Positions 46,401 to 53,995 of a stretch of DNA of 64,000 nucleotides are shown here, one piece after another. The notes beneath the pieces were generated by a model, which saw only the letters and a list, made by a program, of their open reading frames with translations, made no database searches and was not told where the DNA came from. Position 1 is the stretch's first letter; every line of letters starts with the position of its first letter. Source of the DNA: Pisaster brevispinus. Lineage: Eukaryota; Echinodermata; Asteroidea; Forcipulatida; Asteriidae. Made by a program: the position numbers and the translations under genes. The stretch lies in assembly GCA_023634235.1 (NCBI GenBank), contig JAMKCF010000012.1, positions 3,145,001-3,209,000 of the forward strand. The letters run 5' to 3'.

Positions 46401-48257
46401 GAAAGATTGCCTGGTCGTAGCGGAGCTCATCGGGATTAAGGCTTTCCTCAATGAGATCGTGGCTTATCAGAAAATGGGGGAGTATGTCGAAAATGACCAA
46501 TTGACGGTAAGTACTTGGACGCTAGGTGGCAAGGACTTGGCAAGCGTGTGCGATATTATACCCATGATTCTTTTTCTTTCACATGGCACAATAGAAATAA
46601 ACATATATCTGAATTCAGTTTTAGTTCGAAGACAAGTTCTTCAATAAGGCACTTGACAGTCGTCAGTAACTTTATACAGTTCTTCTGCACATGCTAATAA
46701 CTACGTGAAGAATAGAAGCATTACCGGCTCCTGTTCTGGCTCCGGTTCTGGCTCCGGTTCCGGCTCCGGTTCCAGTTCCGGTTCCAGTTCCAGATCCAGT
46801 TCTGGGTCCGTCAGTTTGTTTCAAAACGTTCGGAGCCTCAAACAGACTGATGGAGCCCAAGCTTATCCGAGTCACAGCCTATGAAAGTATTATCCTTTGA
46901 AGCTGGTTTCATCTCATCGTGAGTGATGTATATGGCGCGTGGAGGCGCTCTATAAAGTATATACTGCTTTTCTTTACAGCGTCGGTCCCAGGTGATTGCC
47001 ACATATGCCTTGTGTGGGTTTGCCAACCTCGGTAGCATTGGTGTGATGATGGGTGGCATGATACCGCTGGTACCCCATCGCAAGTCGGAAATCTCCAAGC
47101 TGTGTGTAAGGGCCTTCTTAGCCGCACTGATAGCCCTTTTTATGACAGCTTGTGTAGCAGGTAAATAGTGTTATCTTATTCAAAACGCATCTCTATAACA
47201 CAAATTAAATATGGTTTAGACCAGGTGATAGTTTTGGCGTGTTGGAGCTGAACGATTTAGAGCAGCATACTCAAGCTCGGGTGTTTCTGATCAGCAGAGA
47301 GTGGGTTTGAGTCCCGGTCCTTGCACAGGTGTCATTGAGCAAGATACTTTACCATAATTGCTTTGTCCTTCCGATGGGACATTAAGCCCTAAGCCCTAAG
47401 GATTGCTAGTGCTCGCAAAAAAACACAGACCACTTATCGTGGAAGATAGGGGTTAACCCCGGTGTTTCTGGTTCACGTACCAATCACCCTTGTTTACAGG
47501 TTTCCTCAGGCTTGCCAGGTACAGTGGTTGAGTTCATTTATGAGGCATGCTTGGTTTCCTGATCAGAAACACGTTTTAATAACAGTTATATCTATAGCTG
47601 TGTGCATTGTTCTTGTAAGACCTGTACGGTCATTTGTCTACTGCCGTGGTGTACATTAGAACAATTCGGGAGACTACTCAGACTGGTGAACAATAATTTT
47701 CCTGTTGTATATTCACTATACCTTTGGATAGATATGACAACATAGATGGACGTCTACTTTCTCTCAGTGGATCAAGGGAAACCTCTCGCATTGACTTCAA
47801 TGCCTCGTAGAAAGAATATTGGTCTCAACCTCAATTTTTATACACAAGTATATGCCCTAAAAATATGTTTACATGTATATAAATAAATAAGACGTATCTG
47901 ATCCACAGATGTGGCTCCACCCTGTACAAAACTCCCGCCCGTCAGACCTTAGGAAACACCTTGTTTCTAGGGGTCACAGTGAACGCAGGGTCCAACTTGC
48001 CACCAACAGGGCCCTCAGCATACCTCGCCATACTCTGTTGGCCAACGCGGGAACTAAAATAAAAGTCCCGACAAAGAGAGTTGCCCTGGTTACCACCTTC
48101 CACCCTAAACTACCCAATATTTAAATATATTTTGTGAGGGTGAGCCACTTGTGATTTTACTGCTAAACTTTGTTTTATATTTGCAGGTCTTTTGTATGAC
48201 GAAGCACAACTTTTTGCTACCGCAAAAACAGCAACAGATCTCGGGGAAAATCAGTAG
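31363..48257 (+). CDS. SLC28A: concentrative nucleoside transporter (CNT, SLC28 family), ten exons
   Basis: Predicted Na+ (or H+)-coupled nucleoside importer of the plasma membrane. Exons: 31363-31464, 41380-41672, 42994-43150, 43441-43635, 44471-44632, 44834-45090, 45230-45398, 46348-46506, 46980-47160 and 48187-48257, all GT/AG with agreeing phases. With candidate exon 18612-18707 the protein is 613 residues; human CNTs are roughly 650-690. Diagnostic stretches: [90 protein letters not shown]. Ribose-site residues of the bacterial structure are kept (Glu513, Phe544, Asn546, Ser549), but the base-site Gln and Glu of G-Q-T-E are Met335 and Val337. The C-tail after AGLLY is short. Orthology to SLC28A1, A2 or A3 cannot be settled; the Gly before Met335 matches CNT2/3 rather than CNT1. 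Confidence 0.93.
31465..32545 (+). other. SLC28 intron, first part, with GATT/GATG simple repeat
   Basis: Mostly plain intron. At about 31786-31915 a degenerate (GATT/GATG)n simple repeat occurs. No further exon recognised. Confidence 0.6.
32546..32713 (-). repeat. interspersed repeat A, copy 3
   Basis: On the minus strand it reads CAGCCTCGTTCTCATGGGAG, ATCTCGCCGCGCCATTTCGT and CCCAGCATACCTTGCTCGAT, matching repeat A at 26034. It lies in the SLC28 intron. Confidence 0.85.
33100..33190 (+). repeat. simple repeat (TTTA)n / (TTTG)n
   Basis: ATTTATTTATTTG passes into GTTTGTTTGTTTGTTTG. Confidence 0.9.
33440..33640 (-). mobile_element. possible SINE remnant
   Basis: On the minus strand, TGGTTCGAATCAAGGACC (33484-33501) resembles a B box. 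The flanks share nothing clear with the other SINEs. Confidence 0.3.
33641..36410 (+). other. SLC28 intron, no exon seen
   Basis: Nearly 2.8 kb of AT-rich intron. It contains a (TTA)n tract at about 34425-34445 and nothing else that I can name. Confidence 0.5.
36415..36720 (+). repeat. tandem repeat, about 55-65 bp units
   Basis: Four to five degenerate units of ACTAACTTGTGAGACCTG, CTTGATA, then GGGTT, then CGCTTTACGTACT. Starts of the GTGAGACCTG-like word are near 36447, 36498, 36597, 36650 and 36699. Confidence 0.75.
36721..37120 (+). other. SLC28 intron, no feature recognised
   Basis: No exon or repeat supported. Confidence 0.5.
37122..37350 (+). mobile_element. MITE-like element, GGGTCAGAATT family, copy 1 (degenerate)
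   Basis: Left end CACACTCTTAAAACTCCCCC, GTTAGAATTGACCCGGA; right end CCGAGTCTGTACAGGGGAAC, GCTGTGTGC, a word also found inverted at 50248-50265. A run of 13 G lies at about 37177. Confidence 0.5.
37733..37975 (+). mobile_element. MITE, GGGTCAGAATT family, copy 2 (best preserved)
   Basis: The left arm ACCCTGAAAATTCAAGGGTC, AGAATTTACCCCGGATCC pairs with the right arm GGATCCGAGGCAATTCTGAC, CCGTCAAGTTTCAGAGT over about 38 bp. No open frame. Non-autonomous DNA-transposon style. Confidence 0.75.
38185..38425 (+). repeat. minisatellite, ATGTCCGAC family (fourth locus)
   Basis: Includes two exact copies of ACCATTATGTCCGGTCCGAC, then ATTGTCCGACAAACCATT and variants. Same family as 4143-4640. Confidence 0.9.
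38426..39140 (+). other. SLC28 intron, no feature recognised
   Basis: No exon or repeat supported. Confidence 0.5.
39145..39290 (+). repeat. minisatellite, about 29-30 bp TGCATTGGTTGCTA units
   Basis: Four to five units of GTAGTGCATTGGTTG and GTATAGTACATTGGTTGCT. Confidence 0.8.
39876..40071. mobile_element. MITE-like element with about 37 bp terminal inverted repeats
   Basis: The left end TCTCCTGTAATCTGGAAAAA, CCTAGTAAGTCAAATTTT is the exact reverse complement of the right end AAAATTTGACTTACTAGG, TTTTTCCAGATTACAGGAGA. An internal direct partial copy (AAAAAACCTAGTAAGTC) lies at about 39992. There is no frame and no clear target duplication. Confidence 0.85.
40078..40205 (-). mobile_element. 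SINE 3' region, inverted truncated copy
   Basis: Reverse complement of the tail of the SINE at 41790-42165: GGTCGGTCTTCGAGGTCTTT, AAGTGTGTTTTCCCTGCGTG and GAATGCCTTTCTTTTTGGCT. It abuts the MITE at 39876. Confidence 0.75.
40206..41379 (+). other. SLC28 intron with CGAGCCTCGAAGTG motif copies
   Basis: The words ACGAGCCTCGAAGTGAAGAT (about 40348) and CACGAGCCTCGAAGTG (41254) belong to a short dispersed family also at 52720 (partial), 55228 and 55800. A T/G-rich simple tract lies at 40680-40790. Confidence 0.6.
41380..41672 (+). CDS. SLC28A: SLC28 exon 3, first membrane segments
   Basis: Acceptor CAATATAG|GCA (phase 0), donor CGATG|GTTAGT (phase 2). Encodes about 98 residues, [20 protein letters not shown] onward, with hydrophobic runs [20 protein letters not shown] and [20 protein letters not shown]. 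The D-F-x-R-ALAL pattern matches the first helices of animal CNTs. Confidence 0.9.
41790..42165 (+). mobile_element. SINE with tRNA-Leu/Ser-like head, longest copy
   Basis: Head CGTGGCCGAGCGGTCAAACG (A box), B box GGATCGAGTCC at 41856-41866, a conserved block GTTGCTTCGTCCTTCGGTTG, then a long tail AGGCATTCACACGCAGGGAA and GACCTCGAAGACCGACCCCA. It ends near a (CAAGA)n tract at 42153-42172. Lies in the intron between exons 3 and 4. Confidence 0.8.
42166..42993 (+). other. SLC28 intron, no other feature recognised
   Basis: Ends with the TTCTCTCTGCTGTTTCAG acceptor of the next exon. Confidence 0.7.
42994..43150 (+). CDS. SLC28A: SLC28 exon 4
   Basis: Phase 2 acceptor TTTCAG|T, phase 0 donor ATG|GTGAGA. 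Reads [20 protein letters not shown] and [20 protein letters not shown]. The C-SKYP motif aligns with the same place in human CNTs. Confidence 0.93.
43441..43635 (+). CDS. SLC28A: SLC28 exon 5
   Basis: Acceptor ATACCCAG|ATC, donor GTT|GTGAGT, 65 codons in phase 0. Contains [52 protein letters not shown], nearly identical to the core CNT signature. Confidence 0.97.
43708..43848. mobile_element. MITE-like inverted repeat, CTACGG family, copy 2
   Basis: Left CGACCACGGCTACGGCTGCG and right GAAGCAGCCGTAGCAAGATC form imperfect arms, related to 17757-17905. Intronic. Confidence 0.55.
44140..44450 (+). repeat. minisatellite, 21-23 bp CCAGTTACCTGTAACCCCCTGA units
   Basis: About a dozen degenerate copies of GACCAGTTACCTGTAACC, stopping about 20 bp before the next exon's acceptor. 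Confidence 0.9.
44471..44632 (+). CDS. SLC28A: SLC28 exon 6, start of HP1 with altered substrate motif
   Basis: Acceptor CTTTACAG|GTG, donor GGAATG|GTGAGA, 54 codons in phase 0. Reads [37 protein letters not shown]. The exon's last codon is ATG (Met335) where CNTs have the Gln codon. The junction falls at the same place as I recall for human genes, so this is not a misplaced boundary. Confidence 0.95.
44834..45090 (+). CDS. SLC28A: SLC28 exon 7, end of HP1 and following helices
   Basis: Acceptor TCTCTTTAG|ACT, donor AAAGC|GTGCGT (phase 2). Reads [67 protein letters not shown]. The family's T-E-A-P-L-L is T-V-A-P-L-A here, losing the HP1 glutamate (Val337). Confidence 0.96.
45230..45398 (+). 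CDS. SLC28A: SLC28 exon 8
   Basis: Acceptor TGTACGCAG|T, donor TTTCAG|GTATAA, leaving phase 0. Reads [54 protein letters not shown]. Human CNTs have N-L-x-E-A at the start and LSF at the end. Confidence 0.95.
45467..45975 (+). repeat. tandem repeat, about 180 bp unit, three copies
   Basis: Units start near 45467, 45647 and 45828. Each has GATTCGAACCGGGGT or a variant, GGAAGACTCT, AAGCCAG, TGTACAC, GGGCTCTTTCGACACCA and CTCCCTGCCTTTTAACT. The TTCGAACC words look like a minus-strand B box, so the unit may derive from a SINE. Intronic. Confidence 0.85.
46348..46506 (+). CDS. SLC28A: SLC28 exon 9, NEFVAY-equivalent motif
   Basis: Acceptor ATTTACAG|ACG, donor ACG|GTAAGT, 53 codons in phase 0. 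Reads [38 protein letters not shown]. The substrate and cation Glu is kept (Glu513), but the usual N-E-F-V-A-Y has Ile for Phe. The loop to the next helix is about 13 residues shorter than in human CNT3. Confidence 0.96.
46725..46810 (+). repeat. simple repeat (GGCTCCGGTTCC)n
   Basis: Degenerate 12-mer array in the intron, drifting to CCAGTTCCGG. The G-T-G-A repeat frame on the minus strand is an artefact. Confidence 0.9.
46980..47160 (+). CDS. SLC28A: SLC28 exon 10
   Basis: Acceptor TCTTTACAG|CGT, donor GTAGCAG|GTAAAT (phase 1). Reads [40 protein letters not shown], then [12 protein letters not shown]. Phe544, Asn546 and Ser549 match the ribose-binding F-x-N-x-x-S of the bacterial CNT. Confidence 0.97.
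47225..47500 (+). mobile_element. SINE with tRNA-like head, second copy
   Basis: Shares GGTGTTTCTGATCAGCAGAG, B-box-like GGTTTGAGTCC (47304-47314), TTGCTTTGTCCTTCCGATGG and a TAACCCCGGTGTTTCTGG tail with 41790-42165. Older and shorter. Lies in the last coding intron. Confidence 0.7.
47501..48186 (+). other. last SLC28 coding intron, remaining part
   Basis: No exon seen. It ends in TTTTATATTTGCAG, the acceptor of exon 11. Confidence 0.6.
48187..48257 (+). CDS. SLC28A: SLC28 exon 11, C-terminus and stop
   Basis: Completes Gly591 and reads [19 protein letters not shown], then ENQ and TAG (48255-48257), directly followed by TGA. AGLLY matches the A-G-I-L-Y that ends the last helix of human CNTs. 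The human tail runs on for some 40-60 extracellular residues and is missing here. A strong donor CACAG|GTAAGC follows at 48280, 22 bases past the stop. Confidence 0.8.
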
Positions 48258-48279
48258 TGAACAAAAATATCTTGCACAG
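48258..48279 (+). other. SLC28 3'UTR up to a strong splice donor
   Basis: Untranslated if frame 1 is right. In the other frame beginning at 48187 the whole exon is open ([19 protein letters not shown] onward) through this donor. Confidence 0.5.
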
Positions 48280-48456
48280 GTAAGCAGTTTCCATTAAACC
48301 TTTACATTCCGGACGGCATACTACACAAACACAAAACGTCACAGCGATAAAAGACGAAGCAACAAGAATACTTTTCTTTCAAACCGCAAAGCTAATCATT
48401 AGCAAAGTGATGTGTTTTATGATTATGGTGTGATGACGTCAGGTGAATTGGTTCTT

Positions 48457-48512
48457 ATAATAGAGATCAATGGTTCTTATCATTGATCTCTATTATATAA
48501 TAGAGATCAACG
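48457..48512. repeat. perfect hairpin plus third arm
   Basis: ATAATAGAGATCAATG, an 8-base loop, then CATTGATCTCTATTAT is a perfect 16 bp stem. A third copy of the arm follows directly (ATAATAGAGATCAACG). It lies between the SLC28 stop and the candidate last exon. Confidence 0.85.
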
Positions 48513-49266
48513 GTTCTTATGCAATGACGTCATCACGGCACCACGTCAGAGGTAAAACCGTGATGATACAACAGAAACGACAGCGTACGCGCGTGCGCGC
48601 GGGATTGGCCAATGAGCAATTTTCTTTTGACCTGTACGTAAGGGCGGTCTACTTCAGTGACGTCATGTGCAAGTAAGCTTCCGATACAAAACTAGGTGAA
48701 CATGTACTATAGGTAGACTGTATTTTCATGCTTTGTCCGCATGGATTGAATTTCATGCCTCCGTAATACCGAAGAAGTGCTTTCAGTTACAGAGCTAAAC
48801 TGATGGTGATAGATGCGAGTAGAAAGTTTTATACTCGTTACAAACGAATCAACATTACACTGCAGAACTCTGGTGTTTAAATTGATTATCGACAACACCG
48901 AAACGGTGCTTATTACCAACCACACTTTGAATTTATTTTATTTTAATCGCAAACCAGGATGGGCAATCCTAACACTTGCCGATAGAAACCAGTGTAAATT
49001 GATTTGCAAATTTGATCCTATTGATATAAATCAATTTAAAGTTAAGGTGGCAGGTAAAACCGTGATGTCGTCACCGTGTGAGTTTTCACAGTAATAGTGA
49101 AGACATGTTATCATTAAAAGAAAACTTTTAAATTGTTTAGTTTATTCGCTCAAAGTGAATATTTATAGTAAAAACAACTATTTGCAGATTTTGTTGATTC
49201 TCTTAAGGCCGTTTATTTCGTAGCAAGCATTTCACTTCTGTCACTTTGTGTGTTGTTTCCCTTACA

Positions 49267-49362
49267 GAGAACCTATGGCAGGAGTAACAATTATACATCA
49301 TCTGAAATGCTGCTTTTTAAAGTTCTTCTAAAAGAGGGGACCCAAGATCTAATTCAGTTTTG
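49267..49362 (+). other. candidate downstream exon of SLC28 (3'UTR or alternative C-terminus)
   Basis: Strong acceptor GTTGTTTCCCTTACAG at 49251-49266. The next frame reads RTYGRSNNYTSSEMLLFKVL then LKEGTQDLIQF and TGA at 49360-49362. Its phase 0 entry agrees with the donor at 48280 if exon 11 is read in the alternative frame. If exon 11 stops at 48257, this is a 3'UTR exon. Confidence 0.35.
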
Positions 49363-50215
49363 AAATGGACTAAATTTCCAATAGACAGAGACCTTATAAA
49401 GTAAAGAAATGACAGGTCTCTTACCTCACAAGAAACGATGTAATGCCATTTTGTTGATACCTTTCCAGTGCGACACCCAATGACGTCACATTTCTAATAT
49501 AGAAATGGGTCTTTGTACATTTTTGTAAATGAAACATTACTTTAACTCCTAAATCGTTACGATATTTAACTAAAAGGGAATTGAATTTGACCTTTTGACT
49601 GACGCACAAATTTCTCTTTCTCTAGGAATGTACAGACCAAATTGTTGTTGAAACCCAATGACGTCATGTTTCAAATTTAGCTCCGAAAGAGTAAAATTAA
49701 ATGACATTTCCACCATTTTAACGCAAGGTTAGCGGTTAGTACCCCCCCCCCCCCACACACACACACACACACACACTCAATAGGACTCTACCAATTGGAG
49801 AATGAGTGCACCACAAAACAGAGTTTGACGTTAGAGCCCTCTAGAAATTTTGACACATTTACGGTTTAATATTACTAACTTCAATAACAAAGAAGTAAAA
49901 GACTAAACATTATATATAGATAGTTTATGTTATATAATCAATGTATTTCGTGGTTTGCGTATTACACGCACAGGGTTCTGTTCACTTCAACTTTATTGTC
50001 TTCAGTATCAACATCAATTTTGACTTTAATTAATGGAATAATAACAGTTAGACAATGGCGCAGAAGCGATTAATTAGAGCACTTAATTTCCGGAGGGAAA
50101 CATTCGCTCAAGACCGAAATTTCATTTGTACATGGCAAAGGCAATAACCTTAAGGGCAACTGGTCAACTCATGATCTTACGAAATTCTGTCTCGGAAGAC
50201 ACAATGTCGTAAACA
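49363..50215. other. 3' flank of SLC28, no gene seen
   Basis: Has a poly-C and (CA)n tract at 49741-49777 and a TGACGTCA palindrome at 49659. No exon recognised. Confidence 0.5.
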
Positions 50216-50219
50216 ATCC

Positions 50220-50452
50220 AGGCAATCAAATCAGGAGGGGGGGGGGGGTAAACGCACACAGCGTTCCCAGTGGACAGGATCTCTTCACCGTATGACCTAG
50301 AAGTGGGTCAAACTTACGCTGAATCATAGCTCAAATCATTTTTTTCCCAACCACTTTCCATTTCAGCCTCACCCAGAAATAGGTCAGGCTCTCTGGCCCC
50401 CAGAATCTGGGTCACTGACCCTGAACTTTAGGGTGTGTTTCGCACTGCTGGG
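50220..50452 (+). mobile_element. MITE-like element, GGGTCAGAATT family, copy 3 (degenerate)
   Basis: The right end GACCCTGAACTTTAGGGTGT is the reverse of the family's left arm. Inside are AGTGGGTCAAACTTAC and CAGAATCTGGGTCACTGACC. The left end carries a G run (50237-50249). Confidence 0.55.
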
Positions 50453-51181
50453 TTTAAAATGATCGGAAATGCCATTGAAACTGACTAGTCATCCGGAACG
50501 AAATCGTGTTTCCTACTCTCGTTATGGGTATTTGTGATCCGGAACTTACCCTGTATATAAGTCAAACCTAGACTGGATTGTAGGTCTCACATATTAATTC
50601 TATTATCATTTTGTTTTGACTGATCTGAAACAATGTTACGGCTCTTGACTTGTAGGTGAAATTTGATTTGATTTGAATGATTTATTTTAATTTTTTTTTT
50701 TTAAATAATAGAATCGAGTGAGTGGTTGTGGTGTTACATAAAAAATATATCATACTCGCATTTATGCTGTTTTTACGACTTTTGATGAAAAATAAGTCTT
50801 CAACCGCTACCATATAGTAGATCAACCTCTCGTGTATAAATTAACTAAAGGTTGTATTTTAGGGTTAAAGGTTAAATCTTCAACGTGTGTATAAGTTGAA
50901 ATACATTTTATATGCACTATAAATAAATCATTTTACACTTCAGTCGTTTAAATTTAATGATAGTACACATGTACCTCTTAATTAAAAAAAAGTATAAAAA
51001 AGGGTAAAATGATATTAATCTCGTTACACTGAGTTCACAAATACACTGAGTACAATAGCTGTGCCGTTTAAATAAGTGATTTATTCATGTTTTCTGTTTC
51101 GAAGATGTTTCAACATTTTGCTTTTGCTCTAGGTTGTTTATACTTGACCAGTCAGTTTTCCTTGTGGTTTGTTAATTATTT
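50453..51181. other. intergenic, no gene seen
   Basis: AT-rich; no exon or repeat supported. Confidence 0.5.
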
Positions 51182-51560
51182 AAAGGAAAGGTATACGTTT
51201 GGTAATCACTCTTAAAATAATGGCAGTATAAACTAATTGGTAAGAAGCCAACAGCAGCTTTCGATAGTATTAAGCATTTTTAGAAACATTTCACTTCGAA
51301 GTAAGGTGGCTATGGAATATCAGTTTTTTCCCCCAAATTTGAATCAGAGAAACGTTACTGTCAGATACGTTTCTCAGATTGTGTATTCCTATTAGGGATT
51401 ATTCTTCCTGCGTGGACTGTTCGCTCCGGATTTTTGGCGATATCTAAAAAGCGCGACCAGCTTTTGGAAGGAAGTTTTCGCAGGTAAGTTTTGTTGGACA
51501 CAACTTCTTTTATATAGGATTAAACAAATCGAACGGTTCCAAAAAGCAAAGGTATACCAA
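51182..51560 (+). repeat. interspersed repeat, GGTATACGTTTGG family, copy 3
   Basis: AAAGGAAAGGTATACGTTTG, GGTAATCACTCTTAAAATAA, CATTTCACTTCGAAGTAAGG, GAGAAACGTTACTGTCAGAT, TTTTTGGCGATATCTAAAAA. The most complete of the three copies. Confidence 0.85.
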
Positions 51561-51934
51561 AAGAAATGGTCATGGAATGCACAACACGAAAAACCGTTCC
51601 ACGCACGTAGTCTAAAACGGTTGAATCGCATTAGAGGGTTGTCTGGTAACTGAACAATATTTGTTAGGCCCGTAAGGGGGCTCGGAACCCACGCCACGAG
51701 GGCTTCCCTTCCAGCTTTGCGCGACTCGTAACCGTTTGTCCCCGTTTTCCTCCTTGTTCAGTAGCATTATCTTTGTTGTGAGTTGTCGATGGCGCAGTTG
51801 TGGTTTGTGAACTTGAAATAAATTTATTAATTAATAAAGACGCACAATTATTGTCACATAATTTGCATCGTTGTTTTATCAACGAAAATCAAAGTGCAGA
51901 AACTTTTAAACTGCTTCACTGCTTCACCACTGCC

Positions 51935-52160
51935 AACAAACAAACAAACACCAAAGAAACTAACAAACACCCCAACACCCCACCAAACAAACAAACAAAC
52001 AAACACCCCAACAAACAAACAAACAAACAAACAAACAAAACGAACAAAAAACCTACCAAACAAACAAACACCCCCAAAGTACAACAACACCCCAATAAAC
52101 AAAAACAAACAAGCAGCCCAACAGACACCCCAACAAACACCCAACAAACAAACTTTTGGG
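51935..52160 (+). repeat. microsatellite (ACAA)n with CACCCC interruptions
   Basis: Long (CAAA)n runs broken by ACACCCCAAC. The T-N-K-Q and C-L-F-V repeat frames on both strands are artefacts. Confidence 0.95.
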
Positions 52161-53730
52161 GAGAGGTTCGGCTGTTTTAATCTGATGATCTCTGCGTCAT
52201 CTGTCCGGTCACGCTACTTAGTACATACATGCATTCTTTATATAAATCCCAAATGATGCTTTATAGGAATTTGACCGTATACACGGTACTTCACTGAAGT
52301 TACTTTTGTTTAGGCCTACTGTATACTTAAGTTATTTCGTAGATCTTACCTGTAATAAACAGAAGGCTATTTACAGTGACTGAAATGCATTTTTTGTAAA
52401 TATAAAACTGCTTGTAATCGCTTGTAAAATTGTCATTAACAACAAAGCACAGTTTACGGTAAGGTTTACTCATTCGTTGTGTCAGTGTGTGATAATTTAA
52501 AAAAAAGAATAACACGAAACGGGTACTGGACTATTTGGTAATGGCCCGATTTCGAATGTTGACCGTATGCACTCTCAAAGCTCGTGGTCATCACTGGTCT
52601 ACTAGACTTGACCCATGTTGGGTTTTTGTTCAAAGAAGGGAAAGTACATCATCTAACCAAACCGTTAGTTTTTGTCAAATATGGAAGCCACGTCCCGATG
52701 ACTGTGTTGCGTGATGGTTTGGGAGGCAGGTATTTGGCGTTTATGTACGAGACGGGAACAAAAAACTGGTCAAGTGTTGTCAGGTAATCGAAAATATAAG
52801 CATAGGTGATCTCAGATGGAAACTTTTCTCTTGAGGATTGGTACGGGTATGGTCTTTATAAACAGTTAGCTTTTTTAGATTTATAGCACTACTCATTTTG
52901 CTTCGATTATTGCGTAAACTTTGTCTTTAATGGAAAAGAGATTTTAAAAACAGGGTTTTTTCCGGAAGCCAGCAGTCACTAGAGGGCGGTATCTCAAGCC
53001 TGCCGATGAAAACTTACACAACGTGCATTACCAACATAATTTGATTAAGGTTTCTCCCATGATTTCCCGCCTACTTTACCAGAAGCGTGAAAATTTGCGT
53101 TTTTTTCTTCCCCTCCCCACAAGGAAGCATACATTTCTTTGACCGAGTCTTGGGACTCCTTCATTATATCAGGCTCTTCGCTTCATTTGTCATGGATTGG
53201 ATTATATGTTAGCGGTGCCTTTCAAACGCGGCGCATTCCACCCTTTCGTCTAAATTGGCGCTTGTCTTACTTCCACTCATGCAAATGGCTTGGGCAATAG
53301 GATCAGTCAGTGCGCCGTTTTTTTTATCCGAACGCAATTTTCTCCCGCGTTTTATTGTTTTGTCTTATTACAAGTCGTGCCGTGTGTTATTTCAGTGTCT
53401 TCCCTCCTATGATTAAATGCTGCTGATTGACTAAAATAATATTTGTGAATTATTTTTTGGGAGTGTTATTTAATTCACTTATTATGTTAGTTATTTAGGT
53501 TAGAAGTCTAATCTCCCTATATTTACATACTATTTGTTCGACTAGCAGTGAGGCAACCGCAGGTAGACCAATCTCTAATGAAGGTATTCTGATAGTTTGA
53601 TGATAGTGTAGTGTGGGTTATCAGAAATACCTTTCACCTAATTATATAATTGTAAAGTTCAATTGACTTGGCTGGGTGATTGCACTGCCATCCAAATGCA
53701 ATCAGCAGTTTAAAAATACATATAATACAT
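52161..53730. other. intergenic, no gene seen
   Basis: Holds one partial copy of the CGAGCCTCGAAGTG family (GAGGCAGGTATTTGGCGTTT, about 52722). The 67-codon frame over it is not convincing. Confidence 0.5.
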
Positions 53731-53734
53731 ACAT

Positions 53735-53995
53735 TTCACACTCTGACGACTCCCGGGTCAGAATCAGCCCCTGATTCTGGGTCTCTTGAGGCCTGAACCC
53801 GTTTCAGGGTCTGCATTACACAGAATCTAAGTCAAGATGACTCAAAAAGTGGTCAAACTGACGAGGAATCCGAGTTTAATATTGACGTTAAAAAAAGAGA
53901 AGACAAATCCAGTTTCCGGGTCAGCCTGATCAGTAATGGGTCGGCCCTCCTGGAACCCGGAATGGGTCAACGCTGACCCGGGAGGGTTAAGACTG
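53735..53995 (+). mobile_element. MITE, GGGTCAGAATT family, copy 4
   Basis: Left CACACTCTGACGACTCCCGG, GTCAGAATCAGCCCCTGATT; right ATGGGTCAACGCTGACCCGG, GAGGGTTAAGACTG. The arms are inverted and imperfect, with no frame between them. Confidence 0.65.

Noticed and set aside
46672..46875. G-T-G-A repeat frame on the minus strand
   Set aside because: Product of the GGCTCCGGTTCC simple repeat in an SLC28 intron.
51800..52256. Several overlapping 70-126 codon frames
   Set aside because: Same cause, a (CAAA)n tract with CACCCC interruptions.
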